From NCBI RefSeq assembly GCF_049056525.1, contig NZ_JBHUPT010000019.1, forward strand, positions 62,001-126,000: DNA of 64,000 nucleotides. Reading direction: 5' to 3'. How positions within the stretch are numbered: position 1 is the stretch's first letter; each line of letters begins with the position of its first letter. A program made the translations under genes and the position numbers. The notes under the pieces are model-generated. The model saw only the letters and a program-made list of their open reading frames with translations. It was not told the origin of the DNA and did not search any database. Below, piece after piece: positions 51,637 to 60,414 of the stretch. Source of the stretch: Leisingera coralii. GTDB lineage: Bacteria > Pseudomonadota > Alphaproteobacteria > Rhodobacterales > Rhodobacteraceae.

Positions 51637-52830
51637 TTAGCCGGCGCTGCCCTTGCCGAGGTCCTTGCGCATCTCCGCAGCTGCCTTGGCCATTTCCGGG
51701 TTGGGGTGGTTTTCCAGCTCCTGCAGCGACTTGTGCATCCAGCCCATCACCGAGGGCGAGTCGCTGCCGCAGCGGGCGATCGGCGGGAAAGCGCAGCGCA
51801 ACAGGTGGCGCGCAGTGACTGGCGGCACTTTCACATTGGGAAACTGAGGCTCCCGGGTGCTGCTGGTTTCATCCGCCGGCATGTTCTCCCACAATAGCCG
51901 CCCCAGCCGGCCCATCACCTCCACGGCGGTACCCGGGTCGTTGATGCCCGGCGACAGCGCCCGCTGTGCCGTCTCCGCCAGCAGGGTGAGGCCGAAGGAC
52001 GGGTCCTGATCGAAGCTGCGCACGTCGCCGATGTCGATCGCCTTGGAGGCTGCCTTGCAGAACGTGTTGTCTCCAGCCGTAGCCCAGGCCACCGGCTGGC
52101 CGCGCAGGATGTACTCACCCGGTGCCCGGGTCAGGGTGATCTCGGTGCCGGCCTCCTCCGCAAACTCATTCAGCTGGGCCATCCCGGCAAAGCGCACAAA
52201 ACCGCTGCGGGCGGCCGGGATTTCCACCGCATCACCCGGAATGCCGCTGCTGTCAGAGCATTGGCCGCCTAGGCAGGGGGTGTTCAAGCGCGCGCGCATG
52301 CTGTCGCGGGTCCGGGCTTCGATCAGCCGCAGCGTGTGATCCATGCTGCCAAGCCCTGACAGGTGGTCAATCCAGCGCAGGATTGCGCCGACGATCAGGA
52401 TCACGACGAAGATGGTGATGCCAAACACCACAAGGGCACCCTCGGGCGTGTAATACCAAGCCCGGAACAGGATCACCCCGCTGAGCGAATAGATGAAACC
52501 GCCCACAAATGTCGCCAGCACCCGGTGGGTCACGGTATCCTCCAGCAGCAGCCGGTAGACCCGCGGCGTCGCCATCGAGGCGGCGGTGCGGTAGGCGCTG
52601 ACCATGACGTTGAGCGAAAAAGTGGTGACGGCCAGCATGCCGGAGGCGAGGATCGTCAGCACCGGCAGCACTGCCTCGCGCCCGAAATCCTCGCTGAGAT
52701 TGTCGGGCAGCAGCGGCTTGGCCAGCGGCGCCAGCAGCAGCGCCAACAGTGAGAGAACAGAAATCAGAACCACCCTGAACCAGAGCTTGCGGGAAATCCG
52801 CCTGAGGTACAGGAGGCTCTGCTCAATCAT
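51637..52830 (-). CDS. DUF2254 family inner membrane protein
   Basis: A 397-residue predicted membrane protein. Four hydrophobic segments occupy the N-terminal ~150 residues (e.g. VLISVLSLLALLLAPLAKPL and VVFGITIFVVILIVGAIL). A soluble C-terminal region contains the family block SFDQDPSFGLTLLAETAQRA followed by LSPGINDPGTAVEVMGRL. DUF2254 has no established biochemical function. Its start overlaps the end of the gamma-glutamylcyclotransferase-like gene by 8 bases, so the two are probably co-translated. Confidence 0.9.
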   Translation of the reverse strand: MIEQSLLYLRRISRKLWFRVVLISVLSLLALLLAPLAKPLLPDNLSEDFGREAVLPVLTILASGMLAVTTFSLNVMVSAYRTAASMATPRVYRLLLEDTVTHRVLATFVGGFIYSLSGVILFRAWYYTPEGALVVFGITIFVVILIVGAILRWIDHLSGLGSMDHTLRLIEARTRDSMRARLNTPCLGGQCSDSSGIPGDAVEIPAARSGFVRFAGMAQLNEFAEEAGTEITLTRAPGEYILRGQPVAWATAGDNTFCKAASKAIDIGDVRSFDQDPSFGLTLLAETAQRALSPGINDPGTAVEVMGRLGRLLWENMPADETSSTREPQFPNVKVPPVTARHLLRCAFPPIARCGSDSPSVMGWMHKSLQELENHPNPEMAKAAAEMRKDLGKGSAG

Positions 52831-53398
52831 GCGCCGAGCTTATCCTGCGTGCTCCGGTTCTGTCGATCAGATCGTCGAACAGGGCGCGCTCCGTGCGGCT
52901 CAGCCGCTGATGGCGCGGATAACGCGGCGCCGCCCGGTCGTCCAGGACGGGGGCGTCCCAGCCGTCGGTGGTCGCGATGAAGTCCTGCACGCCTTCCTGG
53001 CCGAACACCTGCAGATAGCCCTGCAGCACCACGTCCAGATAGCTCAGCAGAATCGGATGCTGCTCGGTGACGCCATTCTGCTTGTCCGCTGCCACCGCAT
53101 AGACGGAAATCTCCGGCGCCCCGTCCAGCCCGTGCTGCACCTTGTCCGATGCGGGCAGCCGCTCATAGGCGAACTCGCGTTCGTCCAGCGCCGCCCAGTC
53201 GGCCCCGGGCACCTCGGCAATCAGCCCGCTGATCGTGCTGGCGTCACAAGGCACCGCCGACAGAAACGCCACCTCGCGCAGGTCCGTATGCACCCAGGCG
53301 CGCCGCCAGCCGCGCAGCCGGGCAGGCTGTGCGCCGCCATAGCCATGCGTTGCCGTGTTCACCAGGCTGCCGTAGCCAAAGAAGTATGGAGCCGTCAT
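52823..53398 (-). CDS. Gamma-glutamylcyclotransferase-like protein
   Basis: A 191-residue GGCT-fold protein. The substrate-binding loop FFGYGSLVN lies at the N-terminus and the probable catalytic glutamate in ALDEREFAYERLPA. Family enzymes release 5-oxoproline from gamma-glutamyl peptides. ATG at 53398 has AAAGGTG 6 bases upstream; the longer ORF to 53482 is not conserved-looking and crosses the FNR-like box. It is followed directly by the DUF2254 gene. Confidence 0.86.
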   Translation of the reverse strand: MTAPYFFGYGSLVNTATHGYGGAQPARLRGWRRAWVHTDLREVAFLSAVPCDASTISGLIAEVPGADWAALDEREFAYERLPASDKVQHGLDGAPEISVYAVAADKQNGVTEQHPILLSYLDVVLQGYLQVFGQEGVQDFIATTDGWDAPVLDDRAAPRYPRHQRLSRTERALFDDLIDRTGARRISSAHD

Positions 53399-53429
53399 CC
53401 GCTGCACCTTTCTGCCGCAATTCCGGTTA

Positions 53430-53443
53430 TTGATGTATGTCAA
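53430..53443. promoter_or_regulatory. Crp/Fnr-type box TTGAT-GTAT-GTCAA
   Basis: This 14-base near-palindrome lies 32 bases from the GGCT start and 57 bases before the nsrR-like ATG. It matches the FNR/DNR/NnrR consensus TTGAT-N4-ATCAA at 9 of 10 positions. In Rhodobacteraceae such sites serve FnrL (low oxygen) or NnrR/Dnr (nitric oxide). Either divergent gene could be the target. Confidence 0.65.
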
Positions 53444-53499
53444 ACCGCTTTTTGGCGCCGTGTGCAATAAGCGATGCACCATAGCTGCGGGAGCAACCC

Positions 53500-53949
53500 A
53501 TGCGGATTACCAAAAGGACCAACATTGCGGTGCGGCTGCTGATGTATTGCGCCGCCCATGAAGACCGCTTGGTGACCAAGGCCGAGATCGCCGAATGCTG
53601 CAACATCTCGGAAAACCACCTGGCGCAGGTGATCAACCAGCTGAGCCAGCTTGGCTACCTGGCGACCCAGCGCGGCCGCAACGGCGGCATGAACCTGGGC
53701 AAGCCCGCGGCAGAGATCCGGATCGGCGACGTTTTCCGGGATGTCGAAGGCAACCTGCCGATGGTGGAGTGCTTTGCCGACGCGGACAACACCTGCCCGC
53801 TGTCCGATGCCTGCCGCCTCAAGGTGGCGCTGGCGGACGCAGCGCAGGCCTTCTATGCCTCGCTGGACGATATCTCGCTCGAATCCCTGGTCTGCGACAA
53901 CCATGACCTGATGCGCCTGCTGCAGCCGGTTTCCTGCGGCGCCCGCTGA
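53500..53949 (+). CDS. nsrR: Rrf2 family iron-sulfur regulator, NsrR-like
   Basis: A 149-residue Rrf2 winged-helix protein. The DNA-binding part is MRITKRTNIAVRLLMYCAAH and IAECCNISENHLAQVINQLS. Three cysteines at 91, 99 and 105 (ECFADADNTCPLSDACRL) sit at nearly the spacing of the [Fe-S] ligands in E. coli NsrR (91, 96, 102), and the following helix also matches NsrR. NsrR represses nitric oxide defence genes until NO attacks its cluster. No hmp or other NO genes are adjacent, so NO sensing is inferred from sequence. A related RirA or IscR-type role is less likely. Confidence 0.85.
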   Translation: MRITKRTNIAVRLLMYCAAHEDRLVTKAEIAECCNISENHLAQVINQLSQLGYLATQRGRNGGMNLGKPAAEIRIGDVFRDVEGNLPMVECFADADNTCPLSDACRLKVALADAAQAFYASLDDISLESLVCDNHDLMRLLQPVSCGAR

Positions 53950-53966
53950 GGCCGCCGCAGTTTTGA

Positions 53967-56492
53967 TCATTCGCGGGCCCGCAGGATGCGGGCCGGTTTT
54001 GCTGCCAGCGGCCGCAGGGCAAAGGCCAGCCCGGCCAGCAGCGTTGTCAGCACTCCGCCTGAAATGACCATCAGTGCATTCGGCCAGATCACCGCATAGC
54101 TGGTCTCGAACACATAGGCATTGATCGCCCAGGCCCCGGCAATGCCGGCAGCCAAGGCAACCATTCCTGCCGCCGCGCCCAAGAGGGCCGAGCGCAGGGC
54201 AAAGCTTGCCAGGATCTGCTTGCGCGGCGCGCCCAGCGTTTTCAGCAGCGCCGCCTCATACCGGCGCGCGGGCTCGCCGGCAGCCGCGGTTCCCAGCAGC
54301 ACCAGGAAACCGGTCAGCAGCGTTGCCGCGGCGCCATAGGCGGTGGCGGCGGCCAGCTGGCGCAGGATGTCCGACACCCGGTCGATGGCATCGCGCATGC
54401 GGATGGCGGTGATATTCGGCATCTCCCGCGCCAGATCGCGCAGGATTGCAGCCTCGGCCTGCTCCTCGGCATAGACGGTGGCGATGAAGCTGTGCGGCGC
54501 GCCGGCCAGGGCCGACTCGTTCAGCACCATGACAAACCCCATCCCCGCAGTGGAGAAATCCACATTGCGGAAGCTGGTGATGGTGCCGGTGATATCGCGC
54601 CCCAGGATGTTGAGGGTCAGCGTATCGCCCAGGCTGAGCCCCATTTCCTCCGCTTCCTCGGCGGCAAAGCTGATCTGCGGCGCGCCGGTATAGTCCTCCG
54701 GCCACCACTTGCCGGCGGTGACCTCGGTGCTCTCCGGCTGGGCCGCCGCATAGGTAATGCCGCGGTCGCCGCGCACCACCCAGTGATCGCCTGCAACCTC
54801 GGTGGCGGGCTGGCCGTTGATGCGGGTCAGCACCCCGCGCAGCATCGGCGCGTTTTCCACCCGGGTCACGGCGGGATCGTTGTTCACCCGCTCCAGGAAA
54901 GCGGGCATCTGGCTGCGCTGGATGTCGACAAAGAAGTAACTCGGCGCCACATCCGGCAGGTTGCCGGCAATCGCCCGGCGCATGTTGCCGTCGATCTGGC
55001 CGATGGCCGCCAGCACGGTAAGGCCCAGCCCCAGCGCCAGCACCGCGGGCACGGCGCCGTCCCGTGCGCTGCCGATCGAGGACAGCGCCCAGCGGAGGGC
55101 AGGGCGCCCGCGCGACGCCGCGGTGCTGCGGCGGGCCAGCAAACCGATACCAAGTGCTGCAACCAGCAGCACCAGCAGCGCGCCCATCAGCCCGCCCGCG
55201 GTCCACAGCGTCAGCTGCGCCGAGCCGCTGAACCAGGCTGCCAGCCCCACCAGCGCCGCCAGCGCCAGCGCGGTCGCCAGCAAATAGCGCGGCGCGGGCA
55301 GCCGGGTGCGGCTGGCAAAGGCATCGCGGAACAGCGAGGCCGCGCGGATGCGTTCGGCCCGCGCCAGCGGCCAGAGGGCAAAGATGAAGGCGGTCAGCAC
55401 GCCATAGATCGCGGCCTCCGCCAGGGCGGACGGGTAGAGGGAGAACACCGCCGGAAAAGGCAGCTGCGCCGCAATCAGCGGCCCCAGCAGCAGCGGCCCC
55501 AGCCCGCCCAGCACCAAGCCGATGCCAACCCCGATCAGCGTCAGCGCGCCGATCTGCAGAAAGTAGGTGAGGAAAATCGTCTGCCGCTCCGCCCCCAACG
55601 TGCGCAGGGTGGCAATGGTGGCGGTCTTGGTCGCCAGATAGGCACGCACCGCGGCAGAGACGCCAACACCGCCCACCGCCAGGCCGGACAGGCCCACCAG
55701 CACGAGGAACCCGCCCAGCCGCTCGACAAAGGTGGTGATCCCCGGCGCGCCGTTCCGGGCATCCCGCCAGCGCATGCCGGTGGTCTCGAACAGCCCCTCG
55801 GCCTCTGCCTGCAGCGAGTTCAGATCACTGCCCGCAGGCAGCTCCATCCGGTATTTGGTGTCAAACAGCGTACCCGGTTCCAGCAGGCCGGACCCGGCCA
55901 GATCCTCAGTCCTGACCATGGTGCGCGGCCCCAGCTCAAAACCGGAGGCCGCGGCATCAGGTTCCAGAGCGATCATCGCTGTCAGTGTGAAGTCCTGGGT
56001 GCCCAGCCGGAAGCTGTCGCCCGGCTGCAAGCCCAGACGGTCGGCCAGCACCCGGTCCATCACCGCACCGGGCAAGCCCTCCGCGCCCGCCAGTGCCCTT
56101 TCCAGCGGCATGTCAGGGGCCAGCTTCATTTCCCCCTTCAAGGGGTAGAGACCGTCCACAGCCTTCACCTGCGTCAGCCCGCGTTCCTCGCCCACCGTGG
56201 CCATCGAGCGGAATTCGGCAATCCCGGAATAGCGGGCCGCGGTCCGCTCCACCCAGGCAAGCTCATCCTCATTGGCAAACCGGTAGGTGAAATTCAGCTC
56301 CGCATCGCCGCCCAGGATCGTGGCGCCCTCGCGCTCCAGCCCGGTTTCGATGGAGGCGCGGATCGAGCCAATGGCGGCGATCACCCCAACCCCCAGCGCC
56401 AGGCACGCCAGGAAAATGCGGAAGCCCTTCAGGCCGCCGCGCAGCTCCCGCAGGGCAAAGCGCCAGGCAAGGCGGAGGGCAGCGGCATTCAT
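53967..56492 (-). CDS. ABC transporter permease, FtsX/YbbP type
   Basis: An 841-residue permease with the YbbP layout. An N-terminal membrane segment (FRIFLACLALGVGVIAAIGS) leads to a periplasmic domain, three FtsX-like segments (residues ~255-380), a middle pair of helices, a second periplasmic domain, and a C-terminal FtsX block ending ALRPLAAKPARILRARE. Its ATG overlaps the stop of the ATP-binding gene (ATGA). With that ATPase and the divergent TesA-like esterase it reproduces the E. coli tesA-ybbA-ybbP locus. The substrate is unknown; lipid or lipoprotein extraction is suspected in the family. Confidence 0.92.
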   Translation of the reverse strand: MNAAALRLAWRFALRELRGGLKGFRIFLACLALGVGVIAAIGSIRASIETGLEREGATILGGDAELNFTYRFANEDELAWVERTAARYSGIAEFRSMATVGEERGLTQVKAVDGLYPLKGEMKLAPDMPLERALAGAEGLPGAVMDRVLADRLGLQPGDSFRLGTQDFTLTAMIALEPDAAASGFELGPRTMVRTEDLAGSGLLEPGTLFDTKYRMELPAGSDLNSLQAEAEGLFETTGMRWRDARNGAPGITTFVERLGGFLVLVGLSGLAVGGVGVSAAVRAYLATKTATIATLRTLGAERQTIFLTYFLQIGALTLIGVGIGLVLGGLGPLLLGPLIAAQLPFPAVFSLYPSALAEAAIYGVLTAFIFALWPLARAERIRAASLFRDAFASRTRLPAPRYLLATALALAALVGLAAWFSGSAQLTLWTAGGLMGALLVLLVAALGIGLLARRSTAASRGRPALRWALSSIGSARDGAVPAVLALGLGLTVLAAIGQIDGNMRRAIAGNLPDVAPSYFFVDIQRSQMPAFLERVNNDPAVTRVENAPMLRGVLTRINGQPATEVAGDHWVVRGDRGITYAAAQPESTEVTAGKWWPEDYTGAPQISFAAEEAEEMGLSLGDTLTLNILGRDITGTITSFRNVDFSTAGMGFVMVLNESALAGAPHSFIATVYAEEQAEAAILRDLAREMPNITAIRMRDAIDRVSDILRQLAAATAYGAAATLLTGFLVLLGTAAAGEPARRYEAALLKTLGAPRKQILASFALRSALLGAAAGMVALAAGIAGAWAINAYVFETSYAVIWPNALMVISGGVLTTLLAGLAFALRPLAAKPARILRARE

Positions 56493-57193
56493 TCCGCCGC
56501 CTCGCGCGCCGCGTCCCCGTCGATGCGGCCGTCGCGCAGCCGGACTACCCGGTCGCAGCGTGCTGCCAGTTCCGGCGCATGGGTGACCATGACCAGCGTC
56601 GCGCCATAGCGGTCGCGCAAGCCAAACAGCAGGTCCATCACCGCTTCGCCATTGGCCTCATCCAGGTTGCCGGTCGGCTCATCCGCCAGCAGGATCGCAG
56701 GCCGCGGCGCCAGGGCGCGGGCCAGCGCTACCCGCTGCTGCTCGCCGCCCGACATCTGCGCCGGGAAGTGGCCGGCCCGGTGGCCAAGGCCCACGGCCTC
56801 CAATTCTGCCTGGGCGCGGTCAAAGGCATCCTTGACGCCCGCCAGCTCCAACGGCGTCGCCACATTCTCCAGCGCGGTCATGGTGGGGATCAGGTGAAAG
56901 CTCTGGAACACCACCCCCATGTTGTTGCGCCGGAACCGCGCCAGCGCGTCCTCATCCATCGCGGTCAGATCCGCGCCCAAGGCAGCCACCTTGCCGCCGG
57001 TCGCCTGCTCCAGCCCGCCCATCAGCATCAGCAGCGACGACTTGCCGGATCCGGACGGCCCCACCAGCCCCAAGGTCTCGCCCTGCCGCACGTCCAGCGA
57101 GATTGCGTGCAAAATCTCCACCGGGCCGGTATTGCTATTGAGGGTCAAAGACGCATCTAAGAGATGAAGAACGGGGCTGCTTTTCTCGGTCAT
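56489..57193 (-). CDS. ABC transporter ATP-binding protein, YbbA/LolD type
   Basis: A 234-residue ATPase. Walker A is LVGPSGSGKSSLLMLMGGLE, the signature is QMSGGEQQRVALARALA, Walker B is AILLADEPTGNLDEANGE, and the H-loop is VMVTHAPELA. ATG at 57193 starts just before the conserved sequence; the much longer in-frame ORF upstream runs antisense through the esterase gene and is not real. The start regions of this gene and the divergent esterase are 48 bases apart. It powers the coupled permease. Confidence 0.94.
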   Translation of the reverse strand: MTEKSSPVLHLLDASLTLNSNTGPVEILHAISLDVRQGETLGLVGPSGSGKSSLLMLMGGLEQATGGKVAALGADLTAMDEDALARFRRNNMGVVFQSFHLIPTMTALENVATPLELAGVKDAFDRAQAELEAVGLGHRAGHFPAQMSGGEQQRVALARALAPRPAILLADEPTGNLDEANGEAVMDLLFGLRDRYGATLVMVTHAPELAARCDRVVRLRDGRIDGDAAREAAE

Positions 57194-57241
57194 CGGGCCT
57201 GCCTGTTGGATCCACCTTTCGGATATGGAGTGTTTGCGGCG

Positions 57242-57883
57242 ATGCGCAAGATACTGGCACTGTTGAGTTTGCTGCTTTTTACGGGTGCTGCCTGGGCCGC
57301 ACCGCTGCGGATCACCGCGCTGGGGGACAGCCTGGTGCAGGGCTACGGGCTGCCGCAGGGCCAGGGGCTGGTGCCGCAGCTGGAGCGCTGGCTGAACGAA
57401 AACGGCGCCGAAGTTGTCCTGCAAAACGCCGGTGTCTCCGGTGACACCACTGCAGGCGGGGCCGAGCGCGCCGAGTGGACGCTGTCGGACAATCCTGACG
57501 GGCTGATCGTGCTTCTGGGCGGCAATGACCTGCTGCGCGGGCTGGATCCGGAGGAGGCGCGCGCCAACCTGACCCGCATCCTGGAGGCGGCAGAAGCCAA
57601 GGGCATCGAAACCTTGCTGGTCGGCATGAAGGCGCCGGGAAACTACGGGCCCGAGTACAAGGAGGCATTTGACGCGATCTATCCGGAGCTGGCGTCGCAG
57701 TTCGGCGCAGTGCTGCATCCGGATGCCTTTGCGGGCATGGCTGCGGAAGCGGGCGGAGACCCGGCGGCAGCGCAAGCTTTCATGCAGGATGACGGTATCC
57801 ACCCCAACGCCCGCGGCGTTGCGCTGAATGCTGCGGCCATCGGGCCGGCGGCCCTGCAGCTGATCGAGGCGATCGGCAAGTGA
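57242..57883 (+). CDS. Exported SGNH/GDSL arylesterase, TesA-like
   Basis: A 213-residue protein with a signal peptide (LALLSLLLFTGAAWA). The SGNH blocks are all present: ITALGDSLVQGYGLPQG (nucleophile Ser), the block II glycine in NAGVSGDTTAGG, LLGGNDLLRGL (Asn) and DDGIHPNARG (Asp-His). TesA of E. coli is a periplasmic thioesterase/lysophospholipase. ATG at 57242 begins the signal peptide; the in-frame start at 57164 overlaps the divergent ATPase gene. Pairing with YbbAP-type genes is conserved and hints at a shared lipid-related job. Confidence 0.92.
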   Translation: MRKILALLSLLLFTGAAWAAPLRITALGDSLVQGYGLPQGQGLVPQLERWLNENGAEVVLQNAGVSGDTTAGGAERAEWTLSDNPDGLIVLLGGNDLLRGLDPEEARANLTRILEAAEAKGIETLLVGMKAPGNYGPEYKEAFDAIYPELASQFGAVLHPDAFAGMAAEAGGDPAAAQAFMQDDGIHPNARGVALNAAAIGPAALQLIEAIGK

Positions 57884-57910
57884 AAACAGCCCCGTCAGTC
57901 AGGGCTGTTT
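57884..57910. terminator. Stem-loop between convergent esterase and cspA genes
   Basis: AAACAGCCC (57884-57892) and GGGCTGTTT (57902-57910) form a 9-bp stem immediately after the esterase stop. It gives a short U-ending stem in either direction. Confidence 0.72.
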
Positions 57911-57941
57911 GAAACTCTCAAAGCAGATCGGAAGATCCGGA

Positions 57942-58151
57942 TCAGGAGACCAGCGCGATATCCACAGCGGATTCACGGCCGTCGCGGCCTGCGCGCAGCT
58001 CGTAGGTCACTTTCTGATTGTCCGCCAGGCCGGTCAGCCCGGAACGTTCAACCGCGGAAATGTGGACAAAAATGTCCTTGCCGCCATCATCGGGTGCAAT
58101 AAAGCCATAGCCTTTGGTGGTGTTGAACCATTTGACGGTGCCTGTGGCCAT
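57942..58151 (-). CDS. cspA: Cold shock protein (CspA family)
   Basis: A 69-residue single cold-shock domain. RNP1 (KGYGFIAPD) and RNP2 (DIFVHISAVE) are intact, and GTVKWFNTTKGYGFI is the standard N-terminus. It binds single-stranded RNA or DNA. AGGAG lies ~9 bases before the ATG. The 209 bases upstream (58152-58360) hold a TTGCAC element and a small GGGG-ATTCG-CCCC hairpin, but no promoter I can call firmly. CSPs with long 5' leaders often autoregulate; that is not visible here. Roseobacters usually have several paralogues. Confidence 0.95.
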   Translation of the reverse strand: MATGTVKWFNTTKGYGFIAPDDGGKDIFVHISAVERSGLTGLADNQKVTYELRAGRDGRESAVDIALVS

Positions 58152-58360
58152 CGTCGTGTACTCCTAAGTCGTCTTCAGTTCTCTGCCCGCGTCATGCGGC
58201 AGTCCGGCAAGGTTTGCAGATGATCATGACCGCGCCAGGTGAGGTACAGTGATGGCATTCGCGTAACATCGCCGTGACAGAATTGGGGGCGAATCCCCTT
58301 TGGTGCAAGAAAAATGAGGTGTGACGCAGGGTTTCGCGGCAATATCCCGCAGGCCGGCGC

Positions 58361-58933
58361 CTAAAGCACCGTCACAACCGTGCCGAGCGGCACCCGTTCG
58401 TACAGGTCCACTACATGCTCGTTCAGCATTCGGATACAGCCGTTTGACACCGAATGGCCGATGGTCTGCGGCTGGTTGGTGCCGTGGATCCGGAAATAGG
58501 TGTCGACGCCGTTCTGGAACAGGTACAGCGCCCGGGCGCCCAGCGGATTGTCCGGCCCGCCCGGCTGGATGTATTCGTTGTCGATGAATTTGGCATAGGC
58601 CTTGGGGTCGCGCTCGATCATCTCGTCGGTGGGGCGCCAGGTGGGCCAGACCTTCTTGCGTTCGATCACCGCCTGGCCGGTGAACTCCAGCCCGGCCTTG
58701 CCGACGCCGACGCCATAGCGGATCGCCTTGCGCTTGTCGGTCACCAAATAGAGATAATAGGACCGCGGCAGCACCAGGATCTGGCCCGGGGCAAAACCCT
58801 TTTTGATCCGGACTTCCTGTGGTGCAGGGTCAAAAACCACCGGGTCCTTTTTCCGGGCCAGGGCAGGCAGCGGCAGCAAAGAGGCCGCGGCAGCCGCAGT
58901 GCCCGTGCTCAGAATCTTCCGGCGTGAAAACAT
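58361..58933 (-). CDS. L,D-transpeptidase (YkuD domain), Tat-type leader
   Basis: About 190 residues. ATG at 58933 gives MFSRRKILSTGTAAAAASLL, a twin-arginine-like leader, and has GGGGG 7 bases upstream; ATGs at 58939 and 58960 are alternatives. The YkuD catalytic signature is RIHGTNQPQTIGHSVSNGCI, with His, Ser and catalytic Cys in place, and GARALYLFQNGVDTYFRIHG before it. Such enzymes make 3-3 peptidoglycan crosslinks or attach lipoproteins. Roseobacters carry several paralogues, so its particular task is unknown. Confidence 0.92.
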   Translation of the reverse strand: MFSRRKILSTGTAAAAASLLPLPALARKKDPVVFDPAPQEVRIKKGFAPGQILVLPRSYYLYLVTDKRKAIRYGVGVGKAGLEFTGQAVIERKKVWPTWRPTDEMIERDPKAYAKFIDNEYIQPGGPDNPLGARALYLFQNGVDTYFRIHGTNQPQTIGHSVSNGCIRMLNEHVVDLYERVPLGTVVTVL

Positions 58934-59127
58934 GGCCATACCCCCGAACGTCTGGTGCATCTCATTTCATCTTCCGGCGGGAACCGCGTCCGGTCAACGG
59001 GTTTCCCGCGCAGGCCGCACAAGTGTTGCAGAGACGGGTTACGGCTTTGTGAATGCGGCTGCCGGCGGCCTTGCACAGCGGCTTGGGCTGACTATACGGG
59101 GGAAGGACTGCTTGAGGAGCCGATCCC

Positions 59128-59553
59128 ATGGGAGCTAAAACCCTGACCTGCCTGTCCTGTGCCCAGCTGAACCGGGTGCCGGAGGACAAGCTGGGCCGCG
59201 GCCCGAAATGCGCAACCTGCGGCGCGGCGCTGCTGCCGGGCAAGCCGGTGGATGTGGATCCCGCGGTCCTGCAGAAAGCCGTCCAGAACGATGATCTGCC
59301 GCTGGTGGCGGACTTCTGGGCGCCCTGGTGCGGACCCTGCCGGTCCATGGCGCCGGAGTTTGCCAAGGCGGCCAGGACGCTGGGCGTCCAGGCACGGCTG
59401 GTCAAGCTCGATACCCAGGCCCACCCGTCCACAGGCGCCCGCTACCGGATCCGCGGCATTCCCACCCTGGTGGCCTTTGAGCGCGGCAAGGAAAAGAAGC
59501 GCCAGGCAGGCGCCATGCGGCAGGGGCAGATTGTGGGCTGGGTCCGCAGCTGA
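59128..59553 (+). CDS. trxC: Thioredoxin 2 (zinc-binding thioredoxin)
   Basis: A 141-residue protein. An N-terminal zinc ribbon has two CxxC pairs (LTCLSCAQLNRVP and PKCATCGAALL), then a thioredoxin domain with the active site FWAPWCGPCRSMAPEF and the cis-proline loop RGIPTLVAFERGK. That order defines TrxC, a cytosolic disulfide reductase linked to oxidative stress. TGAGGAG precedes the ATG. It is monocistronic, and its end is close to the convergent small membrane protein gene. Confidence 0.95.
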   Translation: MGAKTLTCLSCAQLNRVPEDKLGRGPKCATCGAALLPGKPVDVDPAVLQKAVQNDDLPLVADFWAPWCGPCRSMAPEFAKAARTLGVQARLVKLDTQAHPSTGARYRIRGIPTLVAFERGKEKKRQAGAMRQGQIVGWVRS

Positions 59554-59591
59554 GGCGCGGTGCGCCTGCTTCCCGGTAGGGCCGTAAACGG

Positions 59592-59843
59592 TCAGAACAG
59601 GCGCTGTACCAGCCCGCGCGGTTTATGCGGCGTGCGGCTGGTCTTTGCGCTGTACTCACTGCCGCCGCTTTCCCGGCGGCTGCTGCGCCAATACAGAGCG
59701 GCGACCACGGTCACCGCAAGGAGTGCGGCGGCAAAGGGGTAAAGCAGGGCTGCGAGCCAAACGGGCCAGCCGCCAAGGAAGATAGCTGCGAGCATCAGGC
59801 CCAAGCCTGCGATCGCACCTATGACTGATCCTACCCATGCCAT
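59592..59843 (-). CDS. Small membrane protein, paralogue 1
   Basis: An 83-residue protein starting at ATG 59843 with GGGGA about 9 bases upstream; an in-frame ATG at 59891 is possible. Two hydrophobic segments (VGSVIGAIAGLGLMLAAIFL and WLAALLYPFAAALLAVTVVA) are followed by a basic hydrophilic tail. It aligns along its length with the product at 60012-60233 (shared MAW start, PVWL..LLYP/LMYP loop, second segment ending WR), so the pair arose by duplication. No family is recognised; function unknown. Confidence 0.72.
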   Translation of the reverse strand: MAWVGSVIGAIAGLGLMLAAIFLGGWPVWLAALLYPFAAALLAVTVVAALYWRSSRRESGGSEYSAKTSRTPHKPRGLVQRLF

Positions 59844-60011
59844 GCTTTGTCCCCAATGCGTCTTGGTCCCCCGATTAGAGTAGAAATCCAAGCTTCAGGA
59901 AACAACTGTGCAAAAGGCTAGGGCAGATGCCTTATAGGTGGAGATTTACGCGTTCAGCTATGCCTTTGGTGGTAAAACTGCGGTTCTGGCGCCTTTTGCC
60001 GCCACGCAGTT

Positions 60012-60233
60012 TCAGGCCGCGGCTGTCTTTGACCTCCGGGACTCCGCCCGGGTGTCAGCCATGGCGGCAGTGCCCCGCCAGGCCAGCGTGACGACCGCCA
60101 GAATTGCCACCGCGGTGCCGGCCGCCGGATACATCAGCAGGCTGAGCCAGACCGGCAGCCCCAGCGCTGCATACCCAAGCACCGCGGCGCACAGCCCTGC
60201 AATCATTCCAAGGAAAATGCCTGCCCAAGCCAT
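60012..60233 (-). CDS. Small membrane protein, paralogue 2
   Basis: A 73-residue protein with ATG at 60233 and AGGAGG close upstream, a strong start; the longer ORF to 60323 is not supported. Two membrane segments (AGIFLGMIAGLCAAVLGYAA and WLSLLMYPAAGTAVAILAVV) and a short basic tail mirror paralogue 1. The 168 bases between the two genes hold no other ORF I can support and include an A+T-rich patch near 59860-59940 that may be a promoter. Function unknown. Confidence 0.7.
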   Translation of the reverse strand: MAWAGIFLGMIAGLCAAVLGYAALGLPVWLSLLMYPAAGTAVAILAVVTLAWRGTAAMADTRAESRRSKTAAA

Positions 60234-60414
60234 CACGCCTCCTGTTCTGCTGCGCCGGCCGGATCCTCCTGACCCGGTTGCAACCGGTTGCCTCCGGAAC
60301 ATCCTGCAGGGGAATGTGTTCAAAATGCGTAAACATTGCGAAAAGCTTTTGCCGCGCCAGCGCCGGAGACCGGGCCATTTTCGCGGCCATACGCCCCGCG
60401 GCGCTGGCAGCGGC

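Noticed and set aside
54492..56609. 705-codon + strand ORF antisense to the FtsX-type permease
   Set aside because: Gln/Arg/His-rich antisense shadow; the permease on the minus strand is a clear family member coupled to its ATPase.
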